A stretch of DNA of 25,470 nucleotides from Candidatus Colwelliibacteriota bacterium (GCA_014874305.1 JACWAO010000035.1:1-25470), one strand, 5' to 3'; numbered from the stretch's first letter, positions 15,644-24,460 are shown. Notes: generated by a model from the sequence alone, not told the origin. Translations and numbers: made by a program.

Positions 15644-16171
15644 ATGGAATACCAAAAAGAATTCAGCGATAAGATAAAAAATATATTAGAAAGCTTTCGG
15701 GAGGAGTTAATGGGATTTAGAACCAACCGCCCCAGCTCGAAAATGATAGAAGGCGTTAAGGTCGAGTATGCCGGAAGCGTGCTGACCGTAAACCAGCTCG
15801 GTTCGATAGGGATAGAGCCGCCGCGGGATATTTTCGTAAGTGTTTGGGATAGAAGCGCCGTTGGGGCGATTGTTAAAGCGATAGAAAGCTCTAATCTGGG
15901 TCTCGGCGTGCAGGCGGAAGCGACTGGAGTAAGAATTAGGTTTCCCGAGCTGACCGAGGAAAGGAAAAAAGAGCTTCAAAAAGGGATAAAGTCGTCCGCC
16001 GAGGAGGCAAGAATAAAGATGAGAATGGCGCGCGACGAGGTAAATAAAAAAATTTCCAAGGAAGCCGACGAAAACACGAAATTCAAAGCCAAGGAAGATC
16101 TCCAGAAGGCCGTGGATCAGTTTAATGAAAGCATAGACGAACTGGTGGAGAGCAAGATAAAAGACTTATGA
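15644..16171 (+). CDS. frr: Ribosome recycling factor
   Basis: RRF splits the post-termination ribosome with EF-G. The 175-residue protein is about ten residues shorter than usual, at the N terminus. The pattern is clear: FRTNRPSSKMIEGVKVEYAG, IEPPRDIFVSVWDRSAVGAIVKAIESSNLGLG, and the long C-terminal helix starting IRFPELTEERKKELQK. The helical arm and the beta domain are both complete. The stop overlaps the rseP start by 4 bp (ATGA), indicating translational coupling. Confidence 0.96.
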   Translation: MEYQKEFSDKIKNILESFREELMGFRTNRPSSKMIEGVKVEYAGSVLTVNQLGSIGIEPPRDIFVSVWDRSAVGAIVKAIESSNLGLGVQAEATGVRIRFPELTEERKKELQKGIKSSAEEARIKMRMARDEVNKKISKEADENTKFKAKEDLQKAVDQFNESIDELVESKIKDL

Positions 16172-17181
16172 TAACGGCTCTCTTGGCTCTGGTATTCATA
16201 GTTATCCTTATTTTAGGCCATGAGCTTGGCCATTTTGTTGTCGCCAAACTGTCCGGTATGAGAGTCGATGAGTTCGGCTTCGGCTTCCCGCCTAGAATCT
16301 GGGGTAAGAAGAAGGGCGATACGACGTACAGCGTCAACCTTTTCCCGTTCGGCGGGTTCGTCAAGATACACGGCGAGGACGCGCTTGAAAAAGAAGTGAG
16401 CGAGGAGGAGAAAAAAGGAATCTTCTTCTTCCAGCCTGCGTATAAAAAAGCCGCGGTTCTTCTGGCCGGCGTAACCATGAACTTTTTGATAGGCTGGCTC
16501 GCGCTCATAGCCGTCTTTATGGTTGGGATACCGCAAAGCGTAATCGTTACCGGCGTTATTCAAAATAGTCCGGCGTACAGGGCGGGGATAAAAACCGGAG
16601 ACGAGATAGTTGGGTTTACCAAAGCCGAGGATTTTGTTAAGTATGTTTCTAATAACACAAGCACCAGCGTCGCGGTTAAGGTGTTCTCCGGCGCCAAAGA
16701 AGAAACGCTGAACATAACTCCGAAAGACGGACGCATCGGCGTGTACATCTCTGAAGGCGGAGTGCCGAAAGAGGGGTTGTTATCCGCGGCATGGAACGCG
16801 ATCAAGGCCGCGGTCAATATCTTCGGGCTTATTTTTTACACGCTATACAAGATATTCGCCAACTTGTTCGTCGGGCACTTCGGCGTCGTAAATGACGTAG
16901 TCGGGCCGGTTGGAATATATAATATGCTCTCCTTTAGCGACAAAATGGGAGCGGGATACGTCTTGCAACTCCTGGCTCTTATCTCCGTTAATCTGGCCGC
17001 GGTTAATCTTATTCCGTTTCCGGCGCTTGACGGGGGAAGGATACTCTTCCTGGCAATAGAGAAAATATCGAGGAAGGGAATAAACCGCAAAGTAGAGGCG
17101 GCCGTAAACGCGATCGGCTTCGCTTTGCTCTTCGCCCTTATAATTGCTATTACCATTAAAGATGTTATAAATATACATTAA
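16168..17181 (+). CDS. rseP: Site-2 zinc metalloprotease, RseP family
   Basis: An intramembrane protease that cuts transmembrane substrates such as anti-sigma factors or signal-peptide remnants. The zinc motif HELGH (18-22) is in the first membrane segment, and the third zinc ligand is the Asp in PFPALDGGRILF near residue 290. One PDZ domain lies between (about 122-200, IQNSPAYRAGIKTGDEIVGF). Four membrane segments are visible, the last at about 313-333. Length 337 is typical of single-PDZ members. It overlaps frr by ATGA and ends directly before the proS ATG. No anti-sigma factor is seen in the window, so the substrate is unknown. Confidence 0.94.
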   Translation: MITALLALVFIVILILGHELGHFVVAKLSGMRVDEFGFGFPPRIWGKKKGDTTYSVNLFPFGGFVKIHGEDALEKEVSEEEKKGIFFFQPAYKKAAVLLAGVTMNFLIGWLALIAVFMVGIPQSVIVTGVIQNSPAYRAGIKTGDEIVGFTKAEDFVKYVSNNTSTSVAVKVFSGAKEETLNITPKDGRIGVYISEGGVPKEGLLSAAWNAIKAAVNIFGLIFYTLYKIFANLFVGHFGVVNDVVGPVGIYNMLSFSDKMGAGYVLQLLALISVNLAAVNLIPFPALDGGRILFLAIEKISRKGINRKVEAAVNAIGFALLFALIIAITIKDVINIH

Positions 17182-18402
17182 ATGCTTCAGTCCAAGCTGT
17201 TTTCCAAGACGCAAAGAGAGGACCCGCGAGAGGAGGAGTCCGTTAACGCCAAACTCTTAATAAGAGCCGGATACGTGGACAAGACTATGGCCGGTGTTTA
17301 CGCTTTCTTGCCCTTGGGATGGAGGGTTATAAGCAAGATAGCGGGCATCATAAGAAAGGAAATGGAAGCGGTGGGAGGAGAGGAGATTCTTATGCCGACG
17401 CTTCAGCCGAAGAAGAACTGGGAAACCACAGGACGCTATGACACCTACGACACGCTTTTTAAATTCCAGAGCTTTTATACCAAAACCGATTATGTTCTCG
17501 GCCCGACCCACGAGGAGATAGTTTCTCCATTGATAAGCAGGTTCGTATCCTCATATAAAGACCTGCCGGTATACGTTTTCCAGATACAGAACAAGTTTCG
17601 GGACGAGAAAAGGTCAAAGTCCGGACTTTTGCGCGGCCGGGAGTTCCTGATGAAGGACTTGTACTCTTTTCACGCCGACGAGAAGGAGCTAGAAAAATTT
17701 TATGAGAAAGTAAGCAGGGCTTATGTAAAGATATTCCGATTGGCGGGAATAGGGAAAATTACTTATCTTACTTACGCCTCGGGAGGAGATTTCTCCAAGT
17801 ATTCCCACGAGTTCCAGACCATTACTCCGGCCGGAGAGGACGTTATTTACCTGTGCGAGAAATGTAAAGTAGCGGTGAACCGCGAGATAATAGACGACCT
17901 CCACGGCGCGTGCCCTGTTTGCGGAAATAAAAATCTTAAGGAGGAAAAAGCCATCGAGGTTGGAAACATCTTTAAGCTGAAAACTAGATTTTCGTCCGCT
18001 TTTGGCTTAAAATTCGCTGGTGCGGACAGTCGCGATGGAGACGTTTTGATGGGCTGTTATGGCATAGGGCTAAATCGTCTTATGGGAACCATTGTGGAGG
18101 TTTCTCACGACGATAAAGGAATCATCTGGCCCGAATCGGTGGCGCCGTTTAAGTTTCATATTATCGAGCTTAAAAAGGGGAAAGGACGCAAGCTTTACGA
18201 AGAGCTCGTAAAAAGCGGGGCGGAGGTTTTGTATGACGATAGGGACTCCACGGCGGGCGAAAAGTTCGCCGACGCGGATCTTATCGGCATTCCGTGGCGG
18301 CTGGTGGTGAGCGATAAGACGGGGGAGAAGGTTGAAATAAAGAAAAGAGGCGAAAATAAATCAAAAATAGTCAGTTATGGGTTTGTTAGACAACTTCTAT
18401 AA
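17182..18402 (+). CDS. proS: Prolyl-tRNA synthetase without the INS editing domain
   Basis: A class II synthetase that charges tRNA-Pro. Motif 1 region, motif 2 (NKFRDEKRSKSGLLRGREFLMKD, split at 137-159) and motif 3 (MGCYGIGLNRL, 290-300) are complete, and the C-terminal anticodon-binding domain is present (about 315-406). Bacterial ProRS usually has about 570 residues because an INS domain, which removes mischarged alanine, is inserted between motifs 2 and 3. Here that insertion is gone and its flanks meet as a small four-Cys knuckle (C225, C228, C244, C247), which may bind zinc. Short ProRSs without INS are known in alphaproteobacteria. The ATG follows the rseP stop with no gap, and the last 26 bp overlap mreB2. 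Confidence 0.95.
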   Translation: MLQSKLFSKTQREDPREEESVNAKLLIRAGYVDKTMAGVYAFLPLGWRVISKIAGIIRKEMEAVGGEEILMPTLQPKKNWETTGRYDTYDTLFKFQSFYTKTDYVLGPTHEEIVSPLISRFVSSYKDLPVYVFQIQNKFRDEKRSKSGLLRGREFLMKDLYSFHADEKELEKFYEKVSRAYVKIFRLAGIGKITYLTYASGGDFSKYSHEFQTITPAGEDVIYLCEKCKVAVNREIIDDLHGACPVCGNKNLKEEKAIEVGNIFKLKTRFSSAFGLKFAGADSRDGDVLMGCYGIGLNRLMGTIVEVSHDDKGIIWPESVAPFKFHIIELKKGKGRKLYEELVKSGAEVLYDDRDSTAGEKFADADLIGIPWRLVVSDKTGEKVEIKKRGENKSKIVSYGFVRQLL

Positions 18403-19423
18403 GAATATCGGAATCGATTTAGGAACGGCTAATACTTTATTGTATCTCGAGGGAAGGGGAATAGTCGTGCAGGAACCGACGCTGGTTTCCTTGAATAACC
18501 GTACTGGCCAGATACTTGCCGTCGGAGAGGAGGCGAAAAAAATGCTGGACAGGACGCCGGCGCACATAACGACGATCAAGCCGCTGATGAATGGGGTCAT
18601 ATCCGACTTTGAGACGACCCAGGAGATTCTCCGTTACTTCCTGCATAAGATAAAAAACCAGAGTTTCTGGTCCAGGTACAAGACCGCGCTTGTCGCCATT
18701 CCCACCAACCTTACCGAGGTGGAAAGAAAATCGGTTGAAGACGTTACCATAGCGGCCGGAGCTGGAAGAGTTTTTCTAGTGGAAGAGCCGATAGCCACGG
18801 CCATCGGGGCAAGACTTCCGGTTGAGGAGGCGACGACCAATATGATTATCAATATCGGCGGAGGAACCACCGAGATATCTATTATTTCCGTTGGCGGAGC
18901 GGTTATCTCGAAGAGTCTTAAAATAGCCGGACAGAAGCTTAACGACGATATTTCCAAGTTTGTGAAAGAGGAGTTTAAGCTTCTTATCGGGGAACCAACC
19001 GCGGAGGAACTTAAGATAAACATAGGATCCGCCATAGGCGTGGAAGAAAAGCTCGAAATGCCTGTTCGCGGGAGGGATATGGCTACCGGCCTGCCGAGAG
19101 AAGTGGTTGTTAAAAACACGCATATCCGCGCGGCCATCCACCGCTCCCTGAAAGCGATAGTAGAGGAAACCAAGACGCTTATTGAATCCACTCCGCCCGA
19201 ACTTGTGGGAGACATGCTTACTCGCGGGATCTACCTGGCCGGCGGAGGAAGTCTCTTGCGGGGCTTAGACAAGTTCGTGGAAAAGGAAGTTACCGTGAAA
19301 ACCACCGTGGTTGACGACCCGTTAACCTCCGTCGTCCGCGGGCTGGGAGTTATCCTGGAGGATATGAACAAATACGACGCCATACTGTCCAACCAGCAGA
19401 AACCAAAGCAGGTCAATTTATAG
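18377..19423 (+). CDS. mreB: Rod shape-determining protein MreB, second paralog
   Basis: A second MreB of 348 residues, clearly different from the first. Phosphate-1 is GIDLGTANT (12-20), phosphate-2 INIGGGTTE (159-166) again with Asn (N159) for the usual Asp, EEP with E137, and the adenosine motif GIYLAGGGSLL. A MGLLDNFYKN leader may be an amphipathic membrane anchor. Its position directly before mreC, mreD and mrdA is the classic elongasome order, so this copy is likely the main cell-shape actin. The ATG is inside the proS 3' end (26-bp overlap) and has no Shine-Dalgarno, suggesting translation coupled to proS. The C-terminal tail after residue 335 (SNQQKPKQVNL) is not conserved. Confidence 0.95.
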   Translation: MGLLDNFYKNIGIDLGTANTLLYLEGRGIVVQEPTLVSLNNRTGQILAVGEEAKKMLDRTPAHITTIKPLMNGVISDFETTQEILRYFLHKIKNQSFWSRYKTALVAIPTNLTEVERKSVEDVTIAAGAGRVFLVEEPIATAIGARLPVEEATTNMIINIGGGTTEISIISVGGAVISKSLKIAGQKLNDDISKFVKEEFKLLIGEPTAEELKINIGSAIGVEEKLEMPVRGRDMATGLPREVVVKNTHIRAAIHRSLKAIVEETKTLIESTPPELVGDMLTRGIYLAGGGSLLRGLDKFVEKEVTVKTTVVDDPLTSVVRGLGVILEDMNKYDAILSNQQKPKQVNL

Positions 19424-19457
19424 ACTAGTTCTATAAAGGTGATAAGTTTATCGTTTT

Positions 19458-20141
19458 ATGCCAAAAACAGCGAGAAAAAAGATCTGGCCGATACTGATTC
19501 TTATAGCTGTTTTAGGCGCGATTGTTTTCGGTAAGGTGTATTTTCCGGAGAAATTCCAAGCTTCGTTTCTCATGCAAAAACTGGCCGACCTTATTACTCC
19601 TCAGTACCAGCTTAAAGCGCAGATAGCGGAACTGGAAAAAGAAAACAAGAACCTGCGGGCCCAGATTTTCGATCAAGGCATAATGCCGACCAGCACCGTT
19701 AAGGTTTACTCAAGCTACCCCTTTAATAACAGCCAATACATAGTATTGGCGGCCGGAAGCAAGGAGGGAGTAAGCGTCGGAGATGTGGTAACTTACGGAA
19801 AAAATATTTTGGTGGGCAAGATACAAAGCGTTTCCTTAAACGAGAGCATAGCCGAAAGTATCTTTAATCCGAACTGGGAGATGTCAGTCAGAATCGGAAG
19901 CCAGCAGGTAAATTCTCTTTTTCGCGGAGGAATAGAACTTGACGTTACTTTGATACCGAAAAACACTCCGGTTAATGTCGGAGATACGGTGGTAACGGCT
20001 AGCCAGGGATTTCCTTACGGGTTAGAGGTCGGCACCATCCAGTCCGTTACGGACGATGTCGGAACCCCGTATAAGCACGCGGTCCTTACGGCGCCGTTTA
20101 AACTGCAAGATTTACGCGATGTTTCTATCGTTCATTATTGA
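19458..20141 (+). CDS. mreC: Rod shape-determining protein MreC
   Basis: MreC is a single-pass protein linking cytoplasmic MreB to periplasmic wall synthases. It has a basic N terminus, a membrane helix (about 9-26), a coiled-coil (about 51-70, LKAQIAELEKENKNLRAQI) and two beta-barrel subdomains with the family's features: YIVLAAGSKEGVSVGDVV and later VNVGDTVVTASQGFPYGLEVGTIQSV. Length 227 is slightly short. It starts 34 bp after mreB2, and its 3' end overlaps mreD by 23 bp. Confidence 0.93.
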   Translation: MPKTARKKIWPILILIAVLGAIVFGKVYFPEKFQASFLMQKLADLITPQYQLKAQIAELEKENKNLRAQIFDQGIMPTSTVKVYSSYPFNNSQYIVLAAGSKEGVSVGDVVTYGKNILVGKIQSVSLNESIAESIFNPNWEMSVRIGSQQVNSLFRGGIELDVTLIPKNTPVNVGDTVVTASQGFPYGLEVGTIQSVTDDVGTPYKHAVLTAPFKLQDLRDVSIVHY

Positions 20142-20565
20142 GATTGCCGTTGTTGCGCTTTTAAGCCTCTTTCAGCTTACAGGGGTTACCTTTTTAGGAG
20201 CGGTCAAGCCGGATCTGGCCTTGCTTATAATTCTTTCGATGGGCGCTTACGATAAGCGATGGACGAGAAGGCTATCCTGGCTGATTTTATCGGCCGCGAT
20301 ACTAAAATTTACTCCGGGGATTGACTGGCGCCTGGCTATTTTTGCCGTCTCGGCCGTATTTGGTATTATTCTAATTGATTATCTTCCCTGGACTCGTTTA
20401 ATAAGCTTCATTATCGCCGTCGTCCTGTCCGGTTTTATGGTAAATCTGAGACTTTTCGGGATGGAATGGAGCGCGGTTTCAAAGGAAATCATATTGGACC
20501 TAGTGCTTGGAATAATAATGTTTTTGGTTGCGAGCCTTGCTTATGGCAAAAAAGAAATTCATTGA
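20119..20565 (+). CDS. mreD: Rod shape-determining protein MreD
   Basis: A 148-residue integral membrane protein of the elongasome with about five hydrophobic segments, beginning MFLSFIIEIAVVALL. VKPDLALLIILSMGAY matches the typical MreD segment with its Pro-Asp. The frame is open back to 20056, but that part is a shifted reading of mreC, so the ATG at 20119 is preferred. It overlaps mreC by 23 bp and mrdA by 23 bp. Sequence conservation in this family is low, so the name rests partly on position. Confidence 0.88.
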   Translation: MFLSFIIEIAVVALLSLFQLTGVTFLGAVKPDLALLIILSMGAYDKRWTRRLSWLILSAAILKFTPGIDWRLAIFAVSAVFGIILIDYLPWTRLISFIIAVVLSGFMVNLRLFGMEWSAVSKEIILDLVLGIIMFLVASLAYGKKEIH

Positions 20566-22360
20566 TAAAATAACACTCGACGACATAGTCGCCGACACTT
20601 CGGTATCCGGAAATATGGAGATGAAAGAACTTCCGCTAAACCCGGTTGTTTTTAAAGTTGTCTTTGGAATTGTAATAGCCCTTATCGCCATAGCCGCGTC
20701 CAGAATATTTTATCTCTCCGTTATAAAGCACGATTTTTTTAGCAGTATAGCCTTGGCCAATGTTAACGAGGAGGTCCCGATAGTCGCCCCCAGAGGCATT
20801 ATAACCGATCGTTTCGGCACGCCTCTCGTAAACAATAAGCCTATTTTCAGTGTTTTTTTAAACGTCAGCGAGATGGTTAGAAGCGGCGAGGAGAACCAGG
20901 TTATAACGGATTTGCAGAATACATTGGGTATCAGCTCCAGTAGTTTCTATTCGATTCTCGCCAAAGCAAATCTGGAGAGCAATAACGGCGTTGTGATAGC
21001 AAGGGATATAACCAGAGATCAATCGATAGCCATACAGAGCTTGGGGCTGAACTCCCTGCAGGTTGAAAACGATTATAGGCGGGATTATCTGAATCCGGCA
21101 TTTTCCACTTTCATAGGGTACGTCGGGTATAGCGCGACTGATAACGAGCTTAAGGGCCGGGCAGGGCTTGAGGAGTATTACAATAGCACCCTTCAAGGAG
21201 AAAACGGAGCGACTGTTATTTATCACGACGCCATAGGCAAGCCGCAGGGAACGGCGACTATAAATCCCAAAATGGGCCAGAACTTGCAAACGACAATAGA
21301 CGGTCCGCTCCAGGAATATATTTACCAGGACATGTCCGCCCATTTACAGGCTATGGGTAAGGTTGCCGGTTTGGAACTGGCAATAAATCCGCAGAACGGG
21401 CAAATTTTATCAATGATAAGCTTCCCGACTTATGATGCCAATAATCTTGGCCCGGCCTTAAGCGATCCCAACCACCCGCTTTTCGACAGAATTGTTTCCG
21501 GAACATACAGCCCGGGTTCCACCATTAAACCGTTAATGGCAACCGCCGGGTTGAAAGAAGGAGTCATTACCACCTCCACCACTATCTTTTCTCCAGGATA
21601 CCTTCTTCTCCCGAATCCCTATGATCCGTCTCACCCGACAAAGTTTTTGGATTGGCAGTATCAGGGATGGGTTAATGTCTTTTCAGCAATAGCCAAATCC
21701 TGCGACGTTTTCTTTTACGAGGTTGGGGGAGGTTTTGAAAATCAGCCCGGCTTAGGCATACAAAAAATAATAACATGGTGGAAAGAGTTTGGGCTGGGAC
21801 AGCCGACGGGGATCGACTTAAGCGGCGAGGCGTCCGGCAATCTTCCTGATCCAACTGTATTCCAGAAGCAGAATAATCGCCCGTGGCTTATAGGGGACAC
21901 ATATAACGTTTCTATAGGGCAGGGAGGCTTGCTTGTAACTCCGCTTCAGCTTGTAGATGCCGTATCGGCGATTGCGGACGGCGGGGTAGTTTATAATCCG
22001 CATCTTAATTTAAACGAAAAACCAAAAGAGATACTAAACCTCACTTCGCTGGAGCCGCAGTTTAAGATAGTTCAGCAAGGGATGATAGACACGGTCGCGA
22101 AACCGTACGGCACGGCCTATACTTTGCACACACTGCCCCTGCAAACGGCCGGAAAAAGCGGCAGTGCCCAAACACACCTGAATAAAGAAACCAACGCCCT
22201 GTACATCGGTTACGCGCCGGTTCAAAACCCGCAGATAGTCATGCTTATTCTTGTGGAAAACGCGACGGAAGGAAGCCTGAACGCCGTTCCTATATTTAAG
22301 GACGTGATGAATTGGTATTATACGAACAGGTTAGCCATAACTACTACAACGAGTGGATAA
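20543..22360 (+). CDS. mrdA: Penicillin-binding protein 2, elongasome transpeptidase
   Basis: The class B PBP that cross-links peptidoglycan during elongation, working with RodA and MreCD. From the ATG at 20543 the protein has 605 residues: a cytoplasmic tail of about 35, one membrane helix (about 36-58), the pedestal domain with APRGIITDRFGTPLVNN (82-98), and the transpeptidase with SxxK as STIK (326-329), SxN as SCD (386-388) and KTG as KSG (538-540). The upstream TTG at 20528 adds only five residues and is less likely. It overlaps mreD by 23 bp. No rodA is in the window, so the partner glycosyltransferase must be elsewhere. Confidence 0.95.
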   Translation: MAKKKFIDKITLDDIVADTSVSGNMEMKELPLNPVVFKVVFGIVIALIAIAASRIFYLSVIKHDFFSSIALANVNEEVPIVAPRGIITDRFGTPLVNNKPIFSVFLNVSEMVRSGEENQVITDLQNTLGISSSSFYSILAKANLESNNGVVIARDITRDQSIAIQSLGLNSLQVENDYRRDYLNPAFSTFIGYVGYSATDNELKGRAGLEEYYNSTLQGENGATVIYHDAIGKPQGTATINPKMGQNLQTTIDGPLQEYIYQDMSAHLQAMGKVAGLELAINPQNGQILSMISFPTYDANNLGPALSDPNHPLFDRIVSGTYSPGSTIKPLMATAGLKEGVITTSTTIFSPGYLLLPNPYDPSHPTKFLDWQYQGWVNVFSAIAKSCDVFFYEVGGGFENQPGLGIQKIITWWKEFGLGQPTGIDLSGEASGNLPDPTVFQKQNNRPWLIGDTYNVSIGQGGLLVTPLQLVDAVSAIADGGVVYNPHLNLNEKPKEILNLTSLEPQFKIVQQGMIDTVAKPYGTAYTLHTLPLQTAGKSGSAQTHLNKETNALYIGYAPVQNPQIVMLILVENATEGSLNAVPIFKDVMNWYYTNRLAITTTTSG

Positions 22361-22401
22361 TTATCGGATAGAGTATTAAAATAAGTTCACGTTAAAACGC
22401 A

Positions 22402-23019
22402 ATGCACCATCTATTGGCCAGCTTTTCTTCAGTGTTTTCCGGCGCGGTATCGTCATACGGGTATTTTGGAATAGCCGTGCTGATGTTTTTTGAAACAGCC
22501 AATATTCCCATCCCCTCAGAGATTATAATGCCCTTTGCCGGTTTCATGGCTAATAAGGGAGATTTTATAATATGGCTCGTTATACTTGCCGGAGTTGCTG
22601 GAAACGTGGCTGGAGCGCTCACCTCATATTCTTTAGCCGGTAAAATAGACCACCACCTCCATGAAAAACCAACATATAAAATGGCGGATAGGTGGTTTAA
22701 AAAATACGGGGAGTTTTCCGTATTTTTCGGCCAGCTGGTTCCTATAGTAAGGACGTTTATCTCCTTTCCGGCCGGGATCCTTAAAATGAACTTCGCAAAA
22801 TTCATTATCTTAACCTCGCTCGGGTCTATCATCTGGTCGTCGGTACTTGTTTACATAGGGTGGGTCTTAGGAGACAAGTGGAACACCTTGGAGCCGATAT
22901 TTAGTAAATTTAATATCTTAATAATCGCCCTGATCGTCTTGGGTATAGTTTCTTTTATATGGTATCATTACAAGCATAATTGGAGACATGAAAACAGTAA
23001 TAGCAAACTGGAAAAGTAA
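22402..23019 (+). CDS. DedA family membrane protein (VTT domain)
   Basis: DedA proteins are membrane transport proteins connected with lipid-carrier flipping and membrane homeostasis. The 205-residue protein has the re-entrant segment FETANIPIPSEIIMPFAG (30-47) with E31 and E40, a second half with FFGQLVPIVRTFISFPAG (108-125), and two terminal membrane helices. The motif before the second re-entrant loop is usually GRxxPxxR; here the first Arg is Gln111, while R117 is kept. It starts 41 bp after mrdA, and its last 32 bp overlap tpiA. A role in recycling the wall lipid carrier would suit the neighbours but is inference. Confidence 0.88.
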   Translation: MHHLLASFSSVFSGAVSSYGYFGIAVLMFFETANIPIPSEIIMPFAGFMANKGDFIIWLVILAGVAGNVAGALTSYSLAGKIDHHLHEKPTYKMADRWFKKYGEFSVFFGQLVPIVRTFISFPAGILKMNFAKFIILTSLGSIIWSSVLVYIGWVLGDKWNTLEPIFSKFNILIIALIVLGIVSFIWYHYKHNWRHENSNSKLEK

Positions 23020-23728
23020 TCCAAACTCGTTGCGGGAAGCGGCAAGACTCGCTAAAAGCATAGAGAAGCATGCCAGTCTTAACCGCAAGGCGGAAGTTGT
23101 AATAGCGCCTCCGTTTATTTATTTATCGGATGTCAAGAAAGAAGTTTCCACAGCCAAGCTTGGAGCCCAGGATGTTTTCGGAAACGAGGGGGGAGCGTAT
23201 ACCGGGGCGATAAACCTCGCTCAGTTAAAAAACACGGGAGTTAAATACGTCATTATCGGCCACTCGGAAAGAAGGCGGTATTTCGGCGAAACCGATGAGT
23301 TTATAAACAAGAAGGTCACGGCCGCTCTTGCTTACGGATTTAAAGTTGTCCTATGTGTCGGCAACAAGGAGAAGATGTCCGACCCATCAAACTTTGTGAA
23401 CAAACAGCTTACCGCCGACCTGAAGGGAGTATCCAGCAAAGACAAGATACGCAACTTAATTGTCGCTTATGAGCCGATCTGGGCGATAGGCACGGGTAAT
23501 GCCGATAACCCCCAAAGCGCGGCGGAGGTTTCTCTAAGGATTAAGGAGCATATTAATAAGTTAATGGGCGTCGGTAAGATAAAAGTTCTGTACGGCGGAT
23601 CGGTTACCGATAAGAATATAAGATCGTTTATAAGTCGCAACAAAATAGACGGAGTGCTTGTCGGCGGGGCGAGTCTTAATCCAAGTATGTTTGGCCGCAT
23701 AATCAAAGCCGCTAACGAGCTTGGTTAA
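22988..23728 (+). CDS. tpiA: Triosephosphate isomerase
   Basis: Interconverts dihydroxyacetone phosphate and glyceraldehyde 3-phosphate in glycolysis. All catalytic elements are present: N7 and K9 (ANWKSN), H92 (IIGHSERR), E162 (VAYEPIWAIGTG, including mobile loop 6) and the phosphate-binding YGGSV (202-206) and GVLVGGASL. Length 246 is typical. The ATG lies inside the dedA 3' end (32-bp overlap); starting there gives a very short first strand, MKTVIANWK, slightly shorter than in most homologs but complete. No other glycolytic gene is near. Confidence 0.97.
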   Translation: MKTVIANWKSNPNSLREAARLAKSIEKHASLNRKAEVVIAPPFIYLSDVKKEVSTAKLGAQDVFGNEGGAYTGAINLAQLKNTGVKYVIIGHSERRRYFGETDEFINKKVTAALAYGFKVVLCVGNKEKMSDPSNFVNKQLTADLKGVSSKDKIRNLIVAYEPIWAIGTGNADNPQSAAEVSLRIKEHINKLMGVGKIKVLYGGSVTDKNIRSFISRNKIDGVLVGGASLNPSMFGRIIKAANELG

Positions 23729-23737
23729 ATAAACCGC

Positions 23738-24460
23738 ATGGAGAAAGTTTGGCTCCAGACAAAAGACAATAAAAAGATAGCCGGCCTGTATTATGAAACA
23801 GATAATCCAAAGGGCTGGGTTATCTATCTGCACATGATGCCCGCTGCCAAAGAGTCTTGGAATAAATTGGCGGAAGAGCTTTCTAAAAAAGGATATACCG
23901 GAATAGCTATAGATTTTCGCGGCCACGGAGAATCGGATGGCGGCCCGGATGGGTACAAGGACTTTTCCGATTCCGAACACGGCGCAGCAATAAACGATAT
24001 CGAAGCCGCGGACAAGTTCTTGGAGAAGAAAGGAGTTAAAAAAGGCAAGGGAATAGTTGTCGGAGCCTCTATAGGAGCAAACTTAGCCTTGCAATATATA
24101 ACTTCTCACCTAGAGTATACAATCGGCGTTTTACTTTCTCCCGGAATAAATTATCACGGAGTCGATACGATAACAGCCGCGGAAAAAATGCCGCCACAAG
24201 ACAGGTTGATGTTTGTTTCGAGTGAAGACGATGTTGGAAATACGGATCAGGTAGACAAAATTATTCATTCTCTTCCAGACGGCGTTTATAGAAAAGAGGT
24301 CGTCTATAAAACCGCCGGCCATGGGACTAATATGTTTAAGACAGGCGAAGACCCAAACCTACTCGAGGCTTTAGTAAGTTTTGCAGAGTCAATTTCTCCG
24401 GCTTCTAGTCCAGAAAAATGCACAAGTTCACATACATATGGCACTCCTCGGGTAGATTGA
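23738..24460 (+). CDS. Alpha/beta hydrolase with an IS-derived C-terminal tail
   Basis: A 240-residue serine hydrolase of the alpha/beta fold. The nucleophile elbow is GASIG (109-113) with S111, the acid is in SSEDDVG (D164 or D165) and the base is H195 in AGHGTNM. An oxyanion-side segment YLHMMPAAKESW and the DFRGHGESDG motif (59-68) are typical. No signal peptide is seen, and the substrate is unknown. The insertion sequence begins at about 24419, so residues 228-240 (CTSSHTYGTPRVD) and the stop codon come from the element. The native protein probably ended within a few residues of there, as the fold looks complete. It starts 9 bp after tpiA, the last gene of the run. Confidence 0.88.
   Translation: MEKVWLQTKDNKKIAGLYYETDNPKGWVIYLHMMPAAKESWNKLAEELSKKGYTGIAIDFRGHGESDGGPDGYKDFSDSEHGAAINDIEAADKFLEKKGVKKGKGIVVGASIGANLALQYITSHLEYTIGVLLSPGINYHGVDTITAAEKMPPQDRLMFVSSEDDVGNTDQVDKIIHSLPDGVYRKEVVYKTAGHGTNMFKTGEDPNLLEALVSFAESISPASSPEKCTSSHTYGTPRVD
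24419..24449 (+). repeat. Left terminal inverted repeat of the IS
   Basis: ACATATGGCACTC (24434-24446) is repeated inverted at 25444-25456, with weaker matching outward to TGCAC at 24419. Confidence 0.8.
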
